In this document: positions 25,298 through 35,377 of the stretch, piece after piece
Numbering within the stretch: position 1 is the first letter of the stretch
How the letters are laid out: each line of letters opens with the position of its first letter
DNA from: Darksidea phi
Lineage: Eukaryota > Ascomycota > Dothideomycetes > Pleosporales > Lentitheciaceae
Assembly: GCA_030770425.1 (NCBI GenBank)
Contig: JASJFT010000002.1
Coordinates: forward strand, 310,001-374,000
DNA: 64,000 nucleotides
Direction: 5' to 3'
Program-made: the position numbers and the translations under genes
Notes under the pieces: model-generated
Database searches by the model: none
What the model was told of the DNA's origin: nothing
Seen by the model: the letters and a program-made list of their open reading frames with translations, nothing else

Positions 25298-28200
25298 TTA
25301 TACATATCCTATATCGGTTTCATCCTCCTCCTCGCTTTCACTATGTGGTCTGTGTCTAGCTGCCATCACATTCCGCGCTACACTGACGCTCGCCTGCTGG
25401 TCCTTATGCGTCTGCTGCTGAGCCCATGTCTGAATAAGGTCCTTCAGAGCGGGTGAAGCCTGAGTCGGGTTAGAAAGACCTGCCACGAGCGCTACAGAAT
25501 CGTGGAAGCCCCAGAAGGTTTTATCGACTCTATAGAGAAGTTGCGCGTCGAGGGTCGCTAATTTAGTAGTACCGAAAACGAACTGGAACCTTGTATCTAC
25601 CTGCTGCCGAAGCCACGTGAGTAACAACGGACCGTTGCAAGTAAATCCATCGATTCCTACAGAGAGGATAACAGGATCAGATACTGTAGCTTGATTTAGA
25701 TCTTCCGTTATGGCTTCGGTGAAGTTGATACATCGTATACGCCCAACCCTGTTAGAGGTAGCCTTGTTAGAGGTAGCCCTGTTAGAGGTAGCCCTGTTAT
25801 AGGTCTTATTCTTGACATGTTGACGTTTTTGGTGTTCTAGTAAAGCGTCTGTCGAAGAAAATATACGCCCACATGTTGGTGTTGAGAAAGGCCATATATC
25901 GTCCTTATGTACCGCGTTGTAGTGACTCTCGCGCAATCCTTTTGATCGGAATGGTGTCGAAATTTCGCAATAGTCTGGCGCCCACGCGCAGAATAGCCCT
26001 AGGCTACCCGAGATCTTAAGGTCTGAACAAATCTTCTTACAAGAGGAGCCTAATTGTCCCCAGGTCTCGCAGTCGCCTATAATTGAATAGTCGCAACGAT
26101 ACCAGCCTTGTGGTACACGGTCCTCGTTGTGTTTGATCCGAACATGAAAATCGAGTCCTGCAGCCGTCTTGTATATATTTAGGCAATATGGGCATTCATA
26201 TTCGCGACGTACCCTTATACCGTTTAGATGGTCGAAGAAGTCCTCCCGCTGATGCCAACTCCATTTACCCTGGCAGTCTACACATATAGTGCAGGTCATA
26301 CAGACTATAGCTTCCTCATTATCATCAAGCCACTGTTGTATATGATTGGCGCGGTAGTGTTTACGTGCAGCTCTGTTCACCACATATTTTTTGGCGTCCG
26401 AAGTCGTCCATGTACACTCAGGTATATTACATCTCCTACTCCACAACCTCTTTTTCCTATTAAGATTCTTTTGCCAATCTCTTTTAGTGAGCATATGAAG
26501 TATCATATGCTCCACGATTCGCTGAAGCACTGCTGGGGCGTTCGTTCGGACTAAGTTGTCACATCGAAACTTGTAGGTGCATATAGTGCAGTGAATTTCT
26601 GCCGTCGTTTCGTCGTTTTCGACAGTTCCGCCATCCTGGTCGTTTTCGACAGTTCCGCCATCCTGGTCGTTCTCGACAGTTCCGCCATCCTGGTCGTTCT
26701 CGACAGTTCCGCCATCCTGGTCGTTCTCGAAGAAGCCCGGAAAGGATCGAGTTCGTATATAAAAGCCCGCATGGACAACTACATCCTTTTCGGTCCTAGT
26801 ATCCCCACTGGCATCCTTGTACGCGTGGAACCATGATAAGGCAGATGCCACCAACCTTTGTTTTATCTGGGCGGGGGGCATCACCCGCCTAGACCACTTC
26901 GGAGCCGACGAGTATCGTATAATAATGATAATCGTTTTGACTCGTCCGTCTGACTCGTCGAGTTCGATGCGCCAAGGACCATACTTAGGTTCGTTACCCT
27001 GACTAGCGCCGGCAGCCTCGATTAACTGGTCCACGACAGCCTGCCCAACTTCCATAACGTCAGCGTCCTGCGCTTGGTTGCCCGACGTGCCCGACTTCTT
27101 GCGGTTTGCCGGCTTATCCAGCCTGTGATTGCTGTCTTTTCCACCCGCGTTCCATTGATGTACAATGCCGGCCGACGTTGGCATAGGGGCACGGAGCTGC
27201 TCGATGGATGGTTGCCCATGATTGAACCAGTAGCGAAGCGTGGTCATATCCCTTGGTACGCCTCCGTCGAGAGTGGAATGGATGGACTTGATACACCGAC
27301 ATCGCAGCCACTGGCCAAAGGCGTGCCGCATGTCGTCGCTATTGAGCGCAGGGGTCGTCAAAGGTGTGGTGAGCGGTAGCTTGTGCATACGCTGGGTGAC
27401 GAAGTATAACGCAAATGGCCCGCAGTCGACGTTCAGGCTTCCTTGCTGCGGACATTGCGGGCTCTCCGCTCGCATCGACTTCCAGTCGATCCCAGCAAGT
27501 GGCGAGCCTGGCCGCAGGCTAGCGAGTTCGAGGAGAAGGGGGATGTCTTCTTGAGCCGCTCTGAGCCCTCCGCCAGGCCTGGTATTTGCCTTCCAAGAGT
27601 TGTACACGAGGAGTTTCGGCTGGTCGCTGATGGTGATCTCTACTGCTACCCAGTGGACGCGCGAAGGATTGTAGGTGAACAAGATTCGTTCGTCGCTTGC
27701 CTCTAGATCTGGCAATGGCCAACCAAGCGTTGGTGCCCAGGTCGAGTTTGGCTTCCCTTGTTCCTCTCGTGCTTTGCGAATGTCAGCCTCGCGGCTCTCC
27801 CTAAATTCCTTGCGCGAAGCAAGACCAGTATCGAGCCACGCGCTAGCGTCGCAAAAGAGATATACCCCGTCGACGCTCTTCACCTCGTACTGAAGAGACG
27901 CTTGGATGATGTTTTCGGTGAAGTACGCCGCCTCTTCGTAACCGCTCACGTAGAAGAGGCTCAAGAGATCCTGATACCACAGCTGTGTCTCAGTCTCCTC
28001 ACTAAACTTGAACGATGCCCTGGCGAGATCCTTTCCCTGGGCAACGGCTATCGTCTCGAGATGTTCGAGCAGAATATTGACCTCTTTAGCCGTGTTGTTG
28101 TCAGCCGTGTTGTTGTCCTCCGCGCGTCGCCTTATTGCTTCACGAATAGCTTTGATCTCAGCATCACTGACCCGTTCAGCCGCAGCAAGATACTGCTCAG

Positions 28201-29134
28201 CGCCAAATTGCTGGTTGTTGGCGCTCTGTTGAGTGCTACTTCTAGCTTCAGGGGAGTCGCTGCCACCTACAAAGAGATGGTCATCGCCGTAATCCTCATC
28301 AGGCAGATGCTGCTCATCTTCTTCGTCCTGAGACTGCATGCTTTCGTCTAGTATTTCCAAGTCTTCTACCTGTAGCTGGAACTCATGTTCACCACCTGCG
28401 ATGGGACCGTGGGGTTTGTTACCGTCTGGACTATCGGCAGATGCTACAGCTGGTCCTACACTTGGAACAGGTGGGGGAGGATTTACAGGAGCCGTCTTCC
28501 GCGCCAGAGAAAGCTCCCTTTGAGGCCGTGGTGGAGGTGAAGGTTTCCGTATAGGCGACCGAACCCTGTGTCGATCTAGGGGCGACCGAGCCCTGTAAGG
28601 ACGAGGCGACCGAGCCCTAGAGCGATTAGCAGAAGGAGATCTATATGAACGCCGATGCCTATCGACACTTCTCAGGGGAGACCTGTAGCGCGGGGGTGAT
28701 GGAGCCCTATAGCGGTTAGTAGGAGACCTCTGATCCCGAGGAGACCGCGACCGTGGGCGTCTTTGCTCCTCACGTCGGTGGTAGCTTCTGCTATAGGAGC
28801 CACGTGGCGATGAGGAACGTTCTCTAAACCGCCTCTCGTCTCCGTGATAGTACCTACGAGGCGTCTGAGGCCGCTGATTACTAGAGCGAGTCCACGTACT
28901 CGAGGTGGGCGGTCGCCAGCGGTCAATAGGCGGCGAGGGTGATGGCCTCCTAATAGGCCTTACATCCCGTCTCGCTCTTTCTGGTGAGTGCTCAGGACGG
29001 TAAACATCCAGGGGCAGCGTAGCTACGTAGGCTAGCTCCCTTTCATTACGTGGGGCTTGACCGGCCTTGAGCGCCTGCCGCTGCTTCTTTCCGGGCTTCT
29101 GAAGGGTCCGTCTGGGGTTGCCTTGTGAAGACAT
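25298..29134 (-). CDS. RS-rich protein with Ulp1-like cysteine protease domain and C2H2-type fingers
   Basis: Single exon, 1278 residues from MSSQGNPRRTLQK. The start is fixed by a leader shared with the helicase pseudogene; an ATG 16 codons upstream is inside that leader. Residues ~30-230 are Arg/Ser/Pro-rich like splicing-factor RS tails. A C48 (Ulp1/SENP)-like protease domain follows, with H494 in VHWVAVEI, N512 in LLVYNSWK, a Gln-rich oxyanion segment and C571 in NVDCGPFAL. Next come four 9-residue acidic repeats, then Cys/His regions including C2H2-like YECPYCLNIYKTAAGLDFH..H and CGRIFSSTDALLEHQKRQH, and a short Thr/Ser/Asn repeat. No transposase catalytic triad is seen. Ulp1-like proteases occur in several eukaryotic DNA transposons. 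A mobile-element origin is inferred from the flanking repeats and neighbours. Confidence 0.72.
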   Translation of the reverse strand: MSSQGNPRRTLQKPGKKQRQALKAGQAPRNERELAYVATLPLDVYRPEHSPERARRDVRPIRRPSPSPPIDRWRPPTSSTWTRSSNQRPQTPRRYYHGDERRFRERSSSPRGSYSRSYHRREEQRRPRSRSPRDQRSPTNRYRAPSPPRYRSPLRSVDRHRRSYRSPSANRSRARSPRPYRARSPLDRHRVRSPIRKPSPPPRPQRELSLARKTAPVNPPPPVPSVGPAVASADSPDGNKPHGPIAGGEHEFQLQVEDLEILDESMQSQDEEDEQHLPDEDYGDDHLFVGGSDSPEARSSTQQSANNQQFGAEQYLAAAERVSDAEIKAIREAIRRRAEDNNTADNNTAKEVNILLEHLETIAVAQGKDLARASFKFSEETETQLWYQDLLSLFYVSGYEEAAYFTENIIQASLQYEVKSVDGVYLFCDASAWLDTGLASRKEFRESREADIRKAREEQGKPNSTWAPTLGWPLPDLEASDERILFTYNPSRVHWVAVEITISDQPKLLVYNSWKANTRPGGGLRAAQEDIPLLLELASLRPGSPLAGIDWKSMRAESPQCPQQGSLNVDCGPFALYFVTQRMHKLPLTTPLTTPALNSDDMRHAFGQWLRCRCIKSIHSTLDGGVPRDMTTLRYWFNHGQPSIEQLRAPMPTSAGIVHQWNAGGKDSNHRLDKPANRKKSGTSGNQAQDADVMEVGQAVVDQLIEAAGASQGNEPKYGPWRIELDESDGRVKTIIIIIRYSSAPKWSRRVMPPAQIKQRLVASALSWFHAYKDASGDTRTEKDVVVHAGFYIRTRSFPGFFENDQDGGTVENDQDGGTVENDQDGGTVENDQDGGTVENDETTAEIHCTICTYKFRCDNLVRTNAPAVLQRIVEHMILHMLTKRDWQKNLNRKKRLWSRRCNIPECTWTTSDAKKYVVNRAARKHYRANHIQQWLDDNEEAIVCMTCTICVDCQGKWSWHQREDFFDHLNGIRVRREYECPYCLNIYKTAAGLDFHVRIKHNEDRVPQGWYRCDYSIIGDCETWGQLGSSCKKICSDLKISGSLGLFCAWAPDYCEISTPFRSKGLRESHYNAVHKDDIWPFSTPTCGRIFSSTDALLEHQKRQHVKNKTYNRATSNRATSNKATSNRVGRIRCINFTEAITEDLNQATVSDPVILSVGIDGFTCNGPLLLTWLRQQVDTRFQFVFGTTKLATLDAQLLYRVDKTFWGFHDSVALVAGLSNPTQASPALKDLIQTWAQQQTHKDQQASVSVARNVMAARHRPHSESEEEDETDIGYV
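25751..25805. repeat. 15-bp coding tandem repeat
   Basis: Three to four head-to-tail copies of GTTAGAGGTAGCCCT (plus strand), encoding a five-residue ATSNR-like repeat between the last finger and the C-terminal part of the Ulp1-like protein. The unit length preserves frame. Confidence 0.85.
26621..26728. repeat. 27-bp coding tandem repeat, four copies
   Basis: Four copies of a 27-bp unit encode the nine-residue acidic repeat ENDQDGGTV in the Ulp1-like protein. The copies differ by a few bases only, so the expansion looks recent. Confidence 0.9.
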
Positions 29135-29279
29135 GGTAAAAGGGTGAGAAAGAGGAAACTTTGGTCTAGCCGCCGTTCCCACAACTTCTAGAACTCCGCT
29201 GCTCTTGCGAGCGGCGAGAACTCCGGAGAGCTGGATCTTTATACTCCCTAGCGAACCAGAGAGTCCCGCTACAACTCAG
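29135..29279 (-). promoter_or_regulatory. Shared leader, copy A (upstream of the Ulp1-like gene)
   Basis: This segment directly upstream of the start codon nearly matches 34633-34773 upstream of the helicase pseudogene. Both contain, on the plus strand, CTTCTAGAACTCCGCTGCTC and the run through GCGAGCGGCGAGAAC, and both end at an ATG in the context TTTACCATGTC. Small length differences near the ATG break any common reading frame, so conservation is not for protein. It may be a promoter or 5' untranslated region common to one element family. Confidence 0.85.
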
Positions 29280-29728
29280 CGACTGGCAATGAAGCCGCGC
29301 TAAGTGAGCAGAGTTGAGCACAACACAGGGATGGGACCTGTGGGGGATCTCGCGTACAAGCTAATCGCAACCAGAGGATACAATCGAGCGAGCAGAGACA
29401 AGATGAAGAGGAGAAGAGCTTGGTCGCCAGCAGAAGTTTTAAGTTCCTCCCAGCGGCGTACGTAATCCGTACGGTTGTGGAAGGCACGCGGTATACGCGC
29501 TACATCGTGCCTTCCTTCTGAGGTGGGTGTGGAGCCGGCCATCGAGCGCACCTTCCCTCAGTCCGAAAAGGGATAAGACGGTATAGAGCCAACAACCACA
29601 ACATACACACTACAATGGACAGAAGAAGAGGAAATAGAGTCCAGAGACTATGTCCATGTCTCTAAGGCTGGTCATTACCTGTACGTAAGGACGCCGATGG
29701 ATCCTGGGGGCTGTTTACGTTGAGCTGG
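29280..29728. other. Stretch between shared leader and right inverted repeat
   Basis: About 0.45 kb, no gene recognised. A part near 29350-29385 weakly resembles the region upstream of the second leader copy (around 34770-34800), suggesting that the homology extends with an insertion. Confidence 0.4.
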
Positions 29729-29882
29729 TGTCACAGTGAGGGTTTAGAGTAAAACACTGTGAGGGAAAGAAGTAAGATCTGCGGTTGATTGTAATAGCTC
29801 TGTATGAGAGCAGCTTATATAGAACAGAATGCGGCGTAGTAGCCAGGAGCAGTCATGTGAGCTGATCTGGTGTGGGAGCTAG
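29729..29882 (+). repeat. Right ~155-bp inverted repeat (TIR or solo LTR)
   Basis: Opposite-orientation copy of 25073-25234. It begins TGTCACAGTGAGGGTTTAG and includes GCGGTTGATTGTAATAGCTC and a TATATAG box. The outer end (GAGCTAG) lacks the final ACA of the left copy. Confidence 0.8.
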
Positions 29883-30426
29883 CCTGATAGTTAGCCAAGA
29901 AGCTTACCGCGTCGATTGGGACTACTTTGCGATAAGTCTGGCATATTTGGGAGCATCATCGCTCTTCTCCTTCGTTACATGGGAGGATATTCAACCGAAA
30001 GAGGCCTTATATATGCCCTCGCGTTGTCGCTACCTTGTAGAGTGGTACATTTGGGTTGCAAACGATAATAACGTCTGTAAATTAGTAGCTGAGGATGTTT
30101 GATGTTGAAACCTAACTCATAGTAAGCGAGCCCAACGCAATGAGCGACTGCGCGATCTGGATGGCTTTTGATTCAATGCTGGTGTCGACGTACCTAATGA
30201 CGAAATGCATATAAGTTAGCAGCTCTCAAATGAGGAATATTTTATGACTTACCTGATGTATAGAAATAAAGAACTTTTTCTTGATAGCCCCACAAGTATC
30301 CTTACCGGAGAGCTTGCTCCACACGAAGATGGATCCCCTCTATCAAGTTCCCATGTAACCATGATGCTCTCTATGAGCTTTGTCTGTACCCACCCAACCA
30401 CCCCGCCGTTTCAATCGAGAAGGCGT
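29883..30426. other. Spacer between inverted repeat and helicase pseudogene
   Basis: About 0.5 kb. A plus-strand frame ending at 30102 reads partly like protein (YFAISLAYLGASSLFSF) but has no motif or start I trust. It may be a gene scrap. Confidence 0.35.
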
Positions 30427-33400
30427 TTACGTCACGGTCGGAGCTTGGGCGGTGGAGGCACCGGGGGCAGATGGATCTTTGTCGTCTTTGTCATTTCGGC
30501 CGGGCTTCTTCTTACCCTTGCCACCTCGCCTGACGTTTTTCTTCGTCTTCTTAACAGGCGTTTCCCCGGCCTTCTCGGTCTTTTCCTCCTTCTCATCCTT
30601 CTCAGATTCAGGCTCAGGTTCTTGCCGCTTCTTGCTCTGGGCTTCCCGTAAGAGGTTTCCCTTAGCGTCGCGATTACCGGCAAACGTAAGACCAGTGGCA
30701 GGGGGGGCTTGAAACTTGTTCCTACTAGTCGTTCCGGTCTTGACGTTGACTCCACGCAATAAATTGTCTGGATTAATAGATGGAGCCTTTGCTGCCGGCT
30801 TCTCATCAAACGAGAGCTTGTTTGCAAATTGACGTGCGAACGACTGGTTGGTATCGACCGGCTTTGCTCTCGTTGTTCTCCACGTCAGGAAATCGCTCCG
30901 TGACATGATGTTATCACCATCGCGGAGACGGCCGATTAAATCGAAGAAGGGGGCTTGCTTATGGGTTATCCTATGCCCGTCGGCTTTGGCTTGGGCAAAC
31001 AGTCCAATGGCACCGATGATGTAGCGGGCCACCTTGCAACGCGTCACGGAAACGTTGAGATTGTTCTTCTTGGCTATAAAAGAGATGGGCAGATTCTCTT
31101 TGGCCGCTAGCCTCGTCGTGCCGTTTGCGATGACCGTGCTGTAGAAGGTGATCGGTCTCTCAAAGCCTTGGATAGACTTGGTCGTGTTCATGAGAATTTT
31201 ATCGATCTCCGCCTTACGATTCGACGCCTGATCATCGTACTGCCGGTAGAGCTGTGCCTTAATCTCCCAGATCTGCCCAATGTAGTTGGAGATGACGCCG
31301 ATATCCTCTCCTAGGATACGCCTGAATTTGACGCCCGTGGTAGTGGTTGGTGGCGGATCAAAAGTAAGCATTTCCTTTATCACCCACGCGACAACTTCCG
31401 CCTCCTTTCGGTTGATCCGAGTAGTCTGACCTGGTAGCGTCTCGTCCTTGACATCCTTTTCAGTGACATCGATGGCGACTTAGAAAGGCGAGGTTTGAGA
31501 GCCATCTCGAAGTACACCGTCCCAGAATGCCTTGAGCGTGTTCCGAAGCGATGCGAAGTTGTGCTCGATTCCCTCGGCGGCTACAAGCTTATCATCGTAG
31601 TACTATTTCGAAGACCAAGCTAGAAGTTCGTTGGTTATACGGTAGCATTCCTTAAGCATGAAGACGCTGGACTGATAGTCGTCGCCTTCCGCTAGTGCCC
31701 TGAGCAAGGTACGAGCCGTAACTGGACCGCCAAGGTTTGAGTCTATAGATAGTAGTATGCCTTCCTGTTGATGCTGATCACCGGCAAGAGTTATGTGGCC
31801 AAGACGACCGACGTGTGTACCCAGAGGCACCGCCAAGCCAGATAAGATCTTATGGGTAGCCTTATCTATGATGACTTCGTGCCAAACCGGGACCTCAATT
31901 AGTATGGGATGAGCTGATGTCGACAACGTACAGAACAAATACTTGACCTCGTTATTAAGGAAATAGAGGCCGAGGTTATACTCTAGGTTATTGAGATGTT
32001 CCCTGGCTTTCTTCCTCTCGTCTGTAGTTGTATAGAACTTTAAGTTGGCGGAAGTGTCTTGATAGCTCTGGGCTGACGAATGTATGGTATGGGTCTTGTC
32101 GGCGGTCTATACCTTAATACGCTCGTTCAACTTGAAGCTAAAAGTCCATTCGTGGTTCGGTGGCGTATTTCGAGAGTCGGCGGTCCGTATCGTTTTCACG
32201 AGATCGTTCTGTATATCTATTTGCTCTCGCTCTGCGGCCGAAAGTTGTCGTGCCTGTAAGCGGTCGGCTTGACTAACTAAGTAATGAGCCCTAGTAAAAA
32301 GTACCTACTCATGTGTGGGGATAGTGGATATAGTATGCTTTAGAAATGCCTCGAGTAGGTTCCGTACAGCGGTATTTTGAGGCGCGTAAAACATAACTCT
32401 GCGACCAAGGCGGCCATGTATATTACTAATGATGACTTCAGCGCGGGTCTTACCCGTACCCGGTGGCCCTTGGACAACGGTGTAACTAGATAGCGAAGTT
32501 AGGGTGTGCTTAATCGAATTGAATTGTTCTTTATTCGGTGGCGGAGACATATTGCGTAGATAATTACGGAGCATCTGCAGCCTCTCCTCGCTTAAGGTCG
32601 CAGCCAATGCTCTAGGACTGTTTGAAGGCTCGCAACAGCCTAAGAGGATGCGCTTGAGATCTGGACCGATGGGCTTTTTCGACGAATCGATTGCTTGGAT
32701 ATTCGATATGGCCTTTACTTACCGTTGATGTGGGACATCGTCGACGAGGTAGCTAACAAAGACGTTGAATTCGCTACTATCGGCTCGGAATTTCAGCGCT
32801 TTCCCGGAGACAACTGCTATGAAAGACGCTCCATTGTCTAAGGAATCGGGAACGACCTGTCCGCTGAGCTTGACCGTATTGCCCTTGCTGGGTTCCTGGG
32901 CGTTAACTGAGTCGACCTCGATTACGATACGAGTACCTGCGGAGGGCAAGTTGATTGCTGCATCGCTCATTGTCTCGTCGCGCCCGAGGAATAGTTCTAC
33001 AACATAGCGGCCTTTGTCATTGGGAACGGAAGTAAACCGAGCTCGAAACCAGACTTTGGTACCCTCCGTATCGCTCTGAATCGTATACTTAAGGTCCCGT
33101 AGTTGACGCTCTCGTTCTTGCTCTACGCCAAGCTTCAAAAGGAATGCCGTCTCGTTGGGATTTCCGTATGATTGCGGTAAGTTAATTGGCAGCCACTTCT
33201 AAGGCTTGGGCTTCGATAGTTGCTTGGTTATCTTAGTACCGTTCGTGACCGTCATCTCCTCGAACTCCTACTCCTTAACTAGCCAACGTGGTATCTTGAA
33301 CGCGAAGCTGGGTAACTCGACCTCCTCGATCGCTTTACTCCCAAGAGGATGCTTCGCTTTCTCACATTGAAGACGGAAGAACCAAAGGTTACCGTAGTAC

Positions 33401-34632
33401 TTAGCGACGGTAAAGATACGCTTCATGTAATCGGCCATGGCTTCCCAGAACTTGAGCTGACCTCGTTTAATAGAGAAGTGTAGGCAGAGTTCTCTGGCTG
33501 ATTCCAGGTACATAAGAAGTGCGTCTCGCGTATCCGAATCGTCGTATGATTCTACAATCTCCGTAAGTCGCTCTTGTGATATACCTTCCCAATGGCGGGC
33601 CTTGAACTGTTTACGAAGTTGAAAAGAGAGTTGAAAAACGTATGTTTTCTGAAGGCCCGACATGCGATCCAACAGTACGGCGCCATCATACCCATCGGCT
33701 CTAGCAAAGACACCTTCGTTGAATTCGGAAAGGAATCCCATGCTAACAAAGTTATCCTCCCCATAAGCAAAGTCCTGCGCATATAGCCTAGTGGATAGGG
33801 TTTTTCCAGTATGAGCATCGACGACGCTGATCTCGATATGAGGCACCTGGGTTTCGAGATGGAATGCAGCCTTGACCGTGTCACCCACAGGTGGTTTGAC
33901 CGGGGCCGGGGTCTTGACCGGAGCCTTCTGGCCCTTCTTGGTAACCGGCTGCGCCTTGCCTTTGCCCTTACTCTTGCTCTTGTTCTTGCCTGCGTCCTTG
34001 CCGGGGTCTGCCGACGATTCATCTGCGGCTTGCGCTTGCTCCAAAGACATCTCGAGATGCTTGCCGATGTACCTAGCTGTGTCATTTTGGCCTGGAATAG
34101 GTAAGGCGATGACCGTGCAAACCCTCTTGCCCGTTCGGAGCTCGTTGGGCATCTTGTCCCGTGGTGGCGCGTCGTCTGCTCGCAGCGAGAAGATATCCCT
34201 CATGTCGACCGACGCGGAATTGTCACTGTCGAGTTCCAGTGAAAGCGTGTCCGGGTAGAGGTGTGTATCGAGCGCCAACAGCTGGGCCTGGAGATCAGGT
34301 GCGGACACTTCAGCCGGGCAGGTCCTGGTAACCTTGGCTACAGTAGGTTCCGTGGTCGTGGCCCGTTTCTTGACTAAGTCCTTCTCGCGCTTCTGTTCAA
34401 ACTGCTCGACGTCAACCATCTGCTCGTCCTCAGTCTTGCGCGTCCGCTCAGGCAGAGAACCGGTTAAGGTCTCCATCTGAACGTTCTTTGCGGCCTGGTT
34501 TGTCGCTTTGGCTGTTGCCGCCGCCGAAGCCTCGCCTGCTGCCTGTGCCGCCGCTGCTGCTGCGTCCGCATCGCGCATTTCCACCTCAGTGGTTGGCCCC
34601 CATTGGGAATTATTAAGTCCTAAACCAGACAT
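30427..34632 (-). pseudogene. Upf1-like SF1 helicase gene with seven in-frame stops
   Basis: One reading frame of 1402 codons, with no frameshift, interrupted by TAG/TAA at 33268, 33199, 32719, 32305, 32107, 31603 and 31480 (lowest coordinate of each codon). The start is the ATG at the shared leader (MSGLGLNNSQWG). The N-terminal third is an Ala/Lys-rich unrecognised region. Then come SF1 helicase motifs of the Upf1 group: Walker A GPPGTGKT (32446-32469), a motif II position reading DKAT at about 31855-31866 where DEA[AT] is expected, motif III GDQHQ, and late motifs IGVISNYIGQ, SIQGFERP and SVTRCK. The tail is Lys/Glu-rich. The stops fit CAG/CAA (or TGG) changed by C-to-T, and the Glu-to-Lys change fits G-to-A after T, both RIP-like. 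I infer a dead copy of a mobile or dispersed gene. Confidence 0.82.
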
Positions 34633-34773
34633 GGTAAAGGTAAGAAAGAGGAAACTTTGGTCTAGCCGCCGTTCCCACAACTTCTAGAACTCCGCTGCTC
34701 TTGCGAGCGGCGAGAACCCCGGAGAGCTGGATCTTTAGACTCCCTAGAAAACTAGAGAGCTTTGCTACAGGAT
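34633..34773 (-). promoter_or_regulatory. Shared leader, copy B (upstream of the helicase pseudogene)
   Basis: Near-identical to 29135-29279 upstream of the Ulp1-like gene, in the same position and orientation relative to the start codon. Copy A and copy B differ by scattered substitutions and by small indels next to the ATG. Confidence 0.85.
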
Positions 34774-35349
34774 CCACGCGCAAGTTAATGCGCACGGTTC
34801 CGAGCAGGGGGTGTGACTGAATTTGGCCTGCACGCGTCAGTGTTTGCTTCATACTAGTCCTGTACTCGGAGAGCAGGATCCGCCTGAGGGCCGGCGGGCT
34901 CGCCCGGTATCAGTCAGTACTTACAGTTACCACCTAGCTAGCTACGGAATGCTAGCCCCGAGTGAGTTGAACACTAAACGCTGCTGAAGCTGTCGTTATG
35001 CACGCCTGAAGACGTGCGCCCAGAGAGTCTGTATGTGTGTTGAAGAGAGAAAGGGAAGTGGGAGAGGCGGGCGGGCGTTAAAGTATTTACAAAAATTCGT
35101 GCGACGGGGCGGTGGAACTTTGTGCCGGTTACGGCGATGAAGGATAGTGAAGGTGAACAGTTTGAAGGTCGCAACTAAATGTGAATCGTCTTGACTTTCA
35201 CTCCGCCAACTGATGCCCCAAATACCACTACGGTTCCAAATTAGGGGGATGCGGCGGGGCCCTAATTTTAAGAAAAAAAAAACGTTTAAAGACGGCAAAA
35301 TCTTTTTAAAAAATTGATTTCTCTTATTACTCTAAATACTATCTAGAGC
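34774..35349. other. AT-rich spacer with an imperfect hairpin
   Basis: About 0.6 kb without a gene. A nine-base inverted repeat (AAATTAGGG .. CCCTAATTT) lies at 35238-35268, followed by an A run and strongly AT-rich DNA. It looks like degraded transposon DNA. Confidence 0.45.
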
Positions 35350-35377
35350 CCTCACGATTAGTCGACTAATCGTGAGG
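35350..35377. repeat. Perfect 28-bp palindrome
   Basis: Both arms of CCTCACGATTAGTC pair exactly about a GTCGAC centre with no loop. It lies at the 3' end of the repeat-containing gene and next to AT-rich DNA. Confidence 0.95.

Noticed and set aside
26591..26836. Plus-strand frame with SSAILVVF repeats
   Set aside because: It is the antisense reading of the 27-bp coding repeats in the Ulp1-like gene.
29135..29182. Upstream ATG giving 16 extra residues on the Ulp1-like protein
   Set aside because: It lies in the shared leader, whose indels break a common frame; the same position in the helicase copy gives a different peptide.
25073..29882. Helitron or hAT transposon
   Set aside because: No Rep/helicase or hAT transposase domain in the enclosed gene, and no typical Helitron 3' hairpin with CTRR end was found.
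30427..34632. Alternative genetic code (TAG/TAA read as Gln)
   Set aside because: All core genes in the window end at TAA, TAG or TGA normally, and the damage fits RIP, including missense changes.
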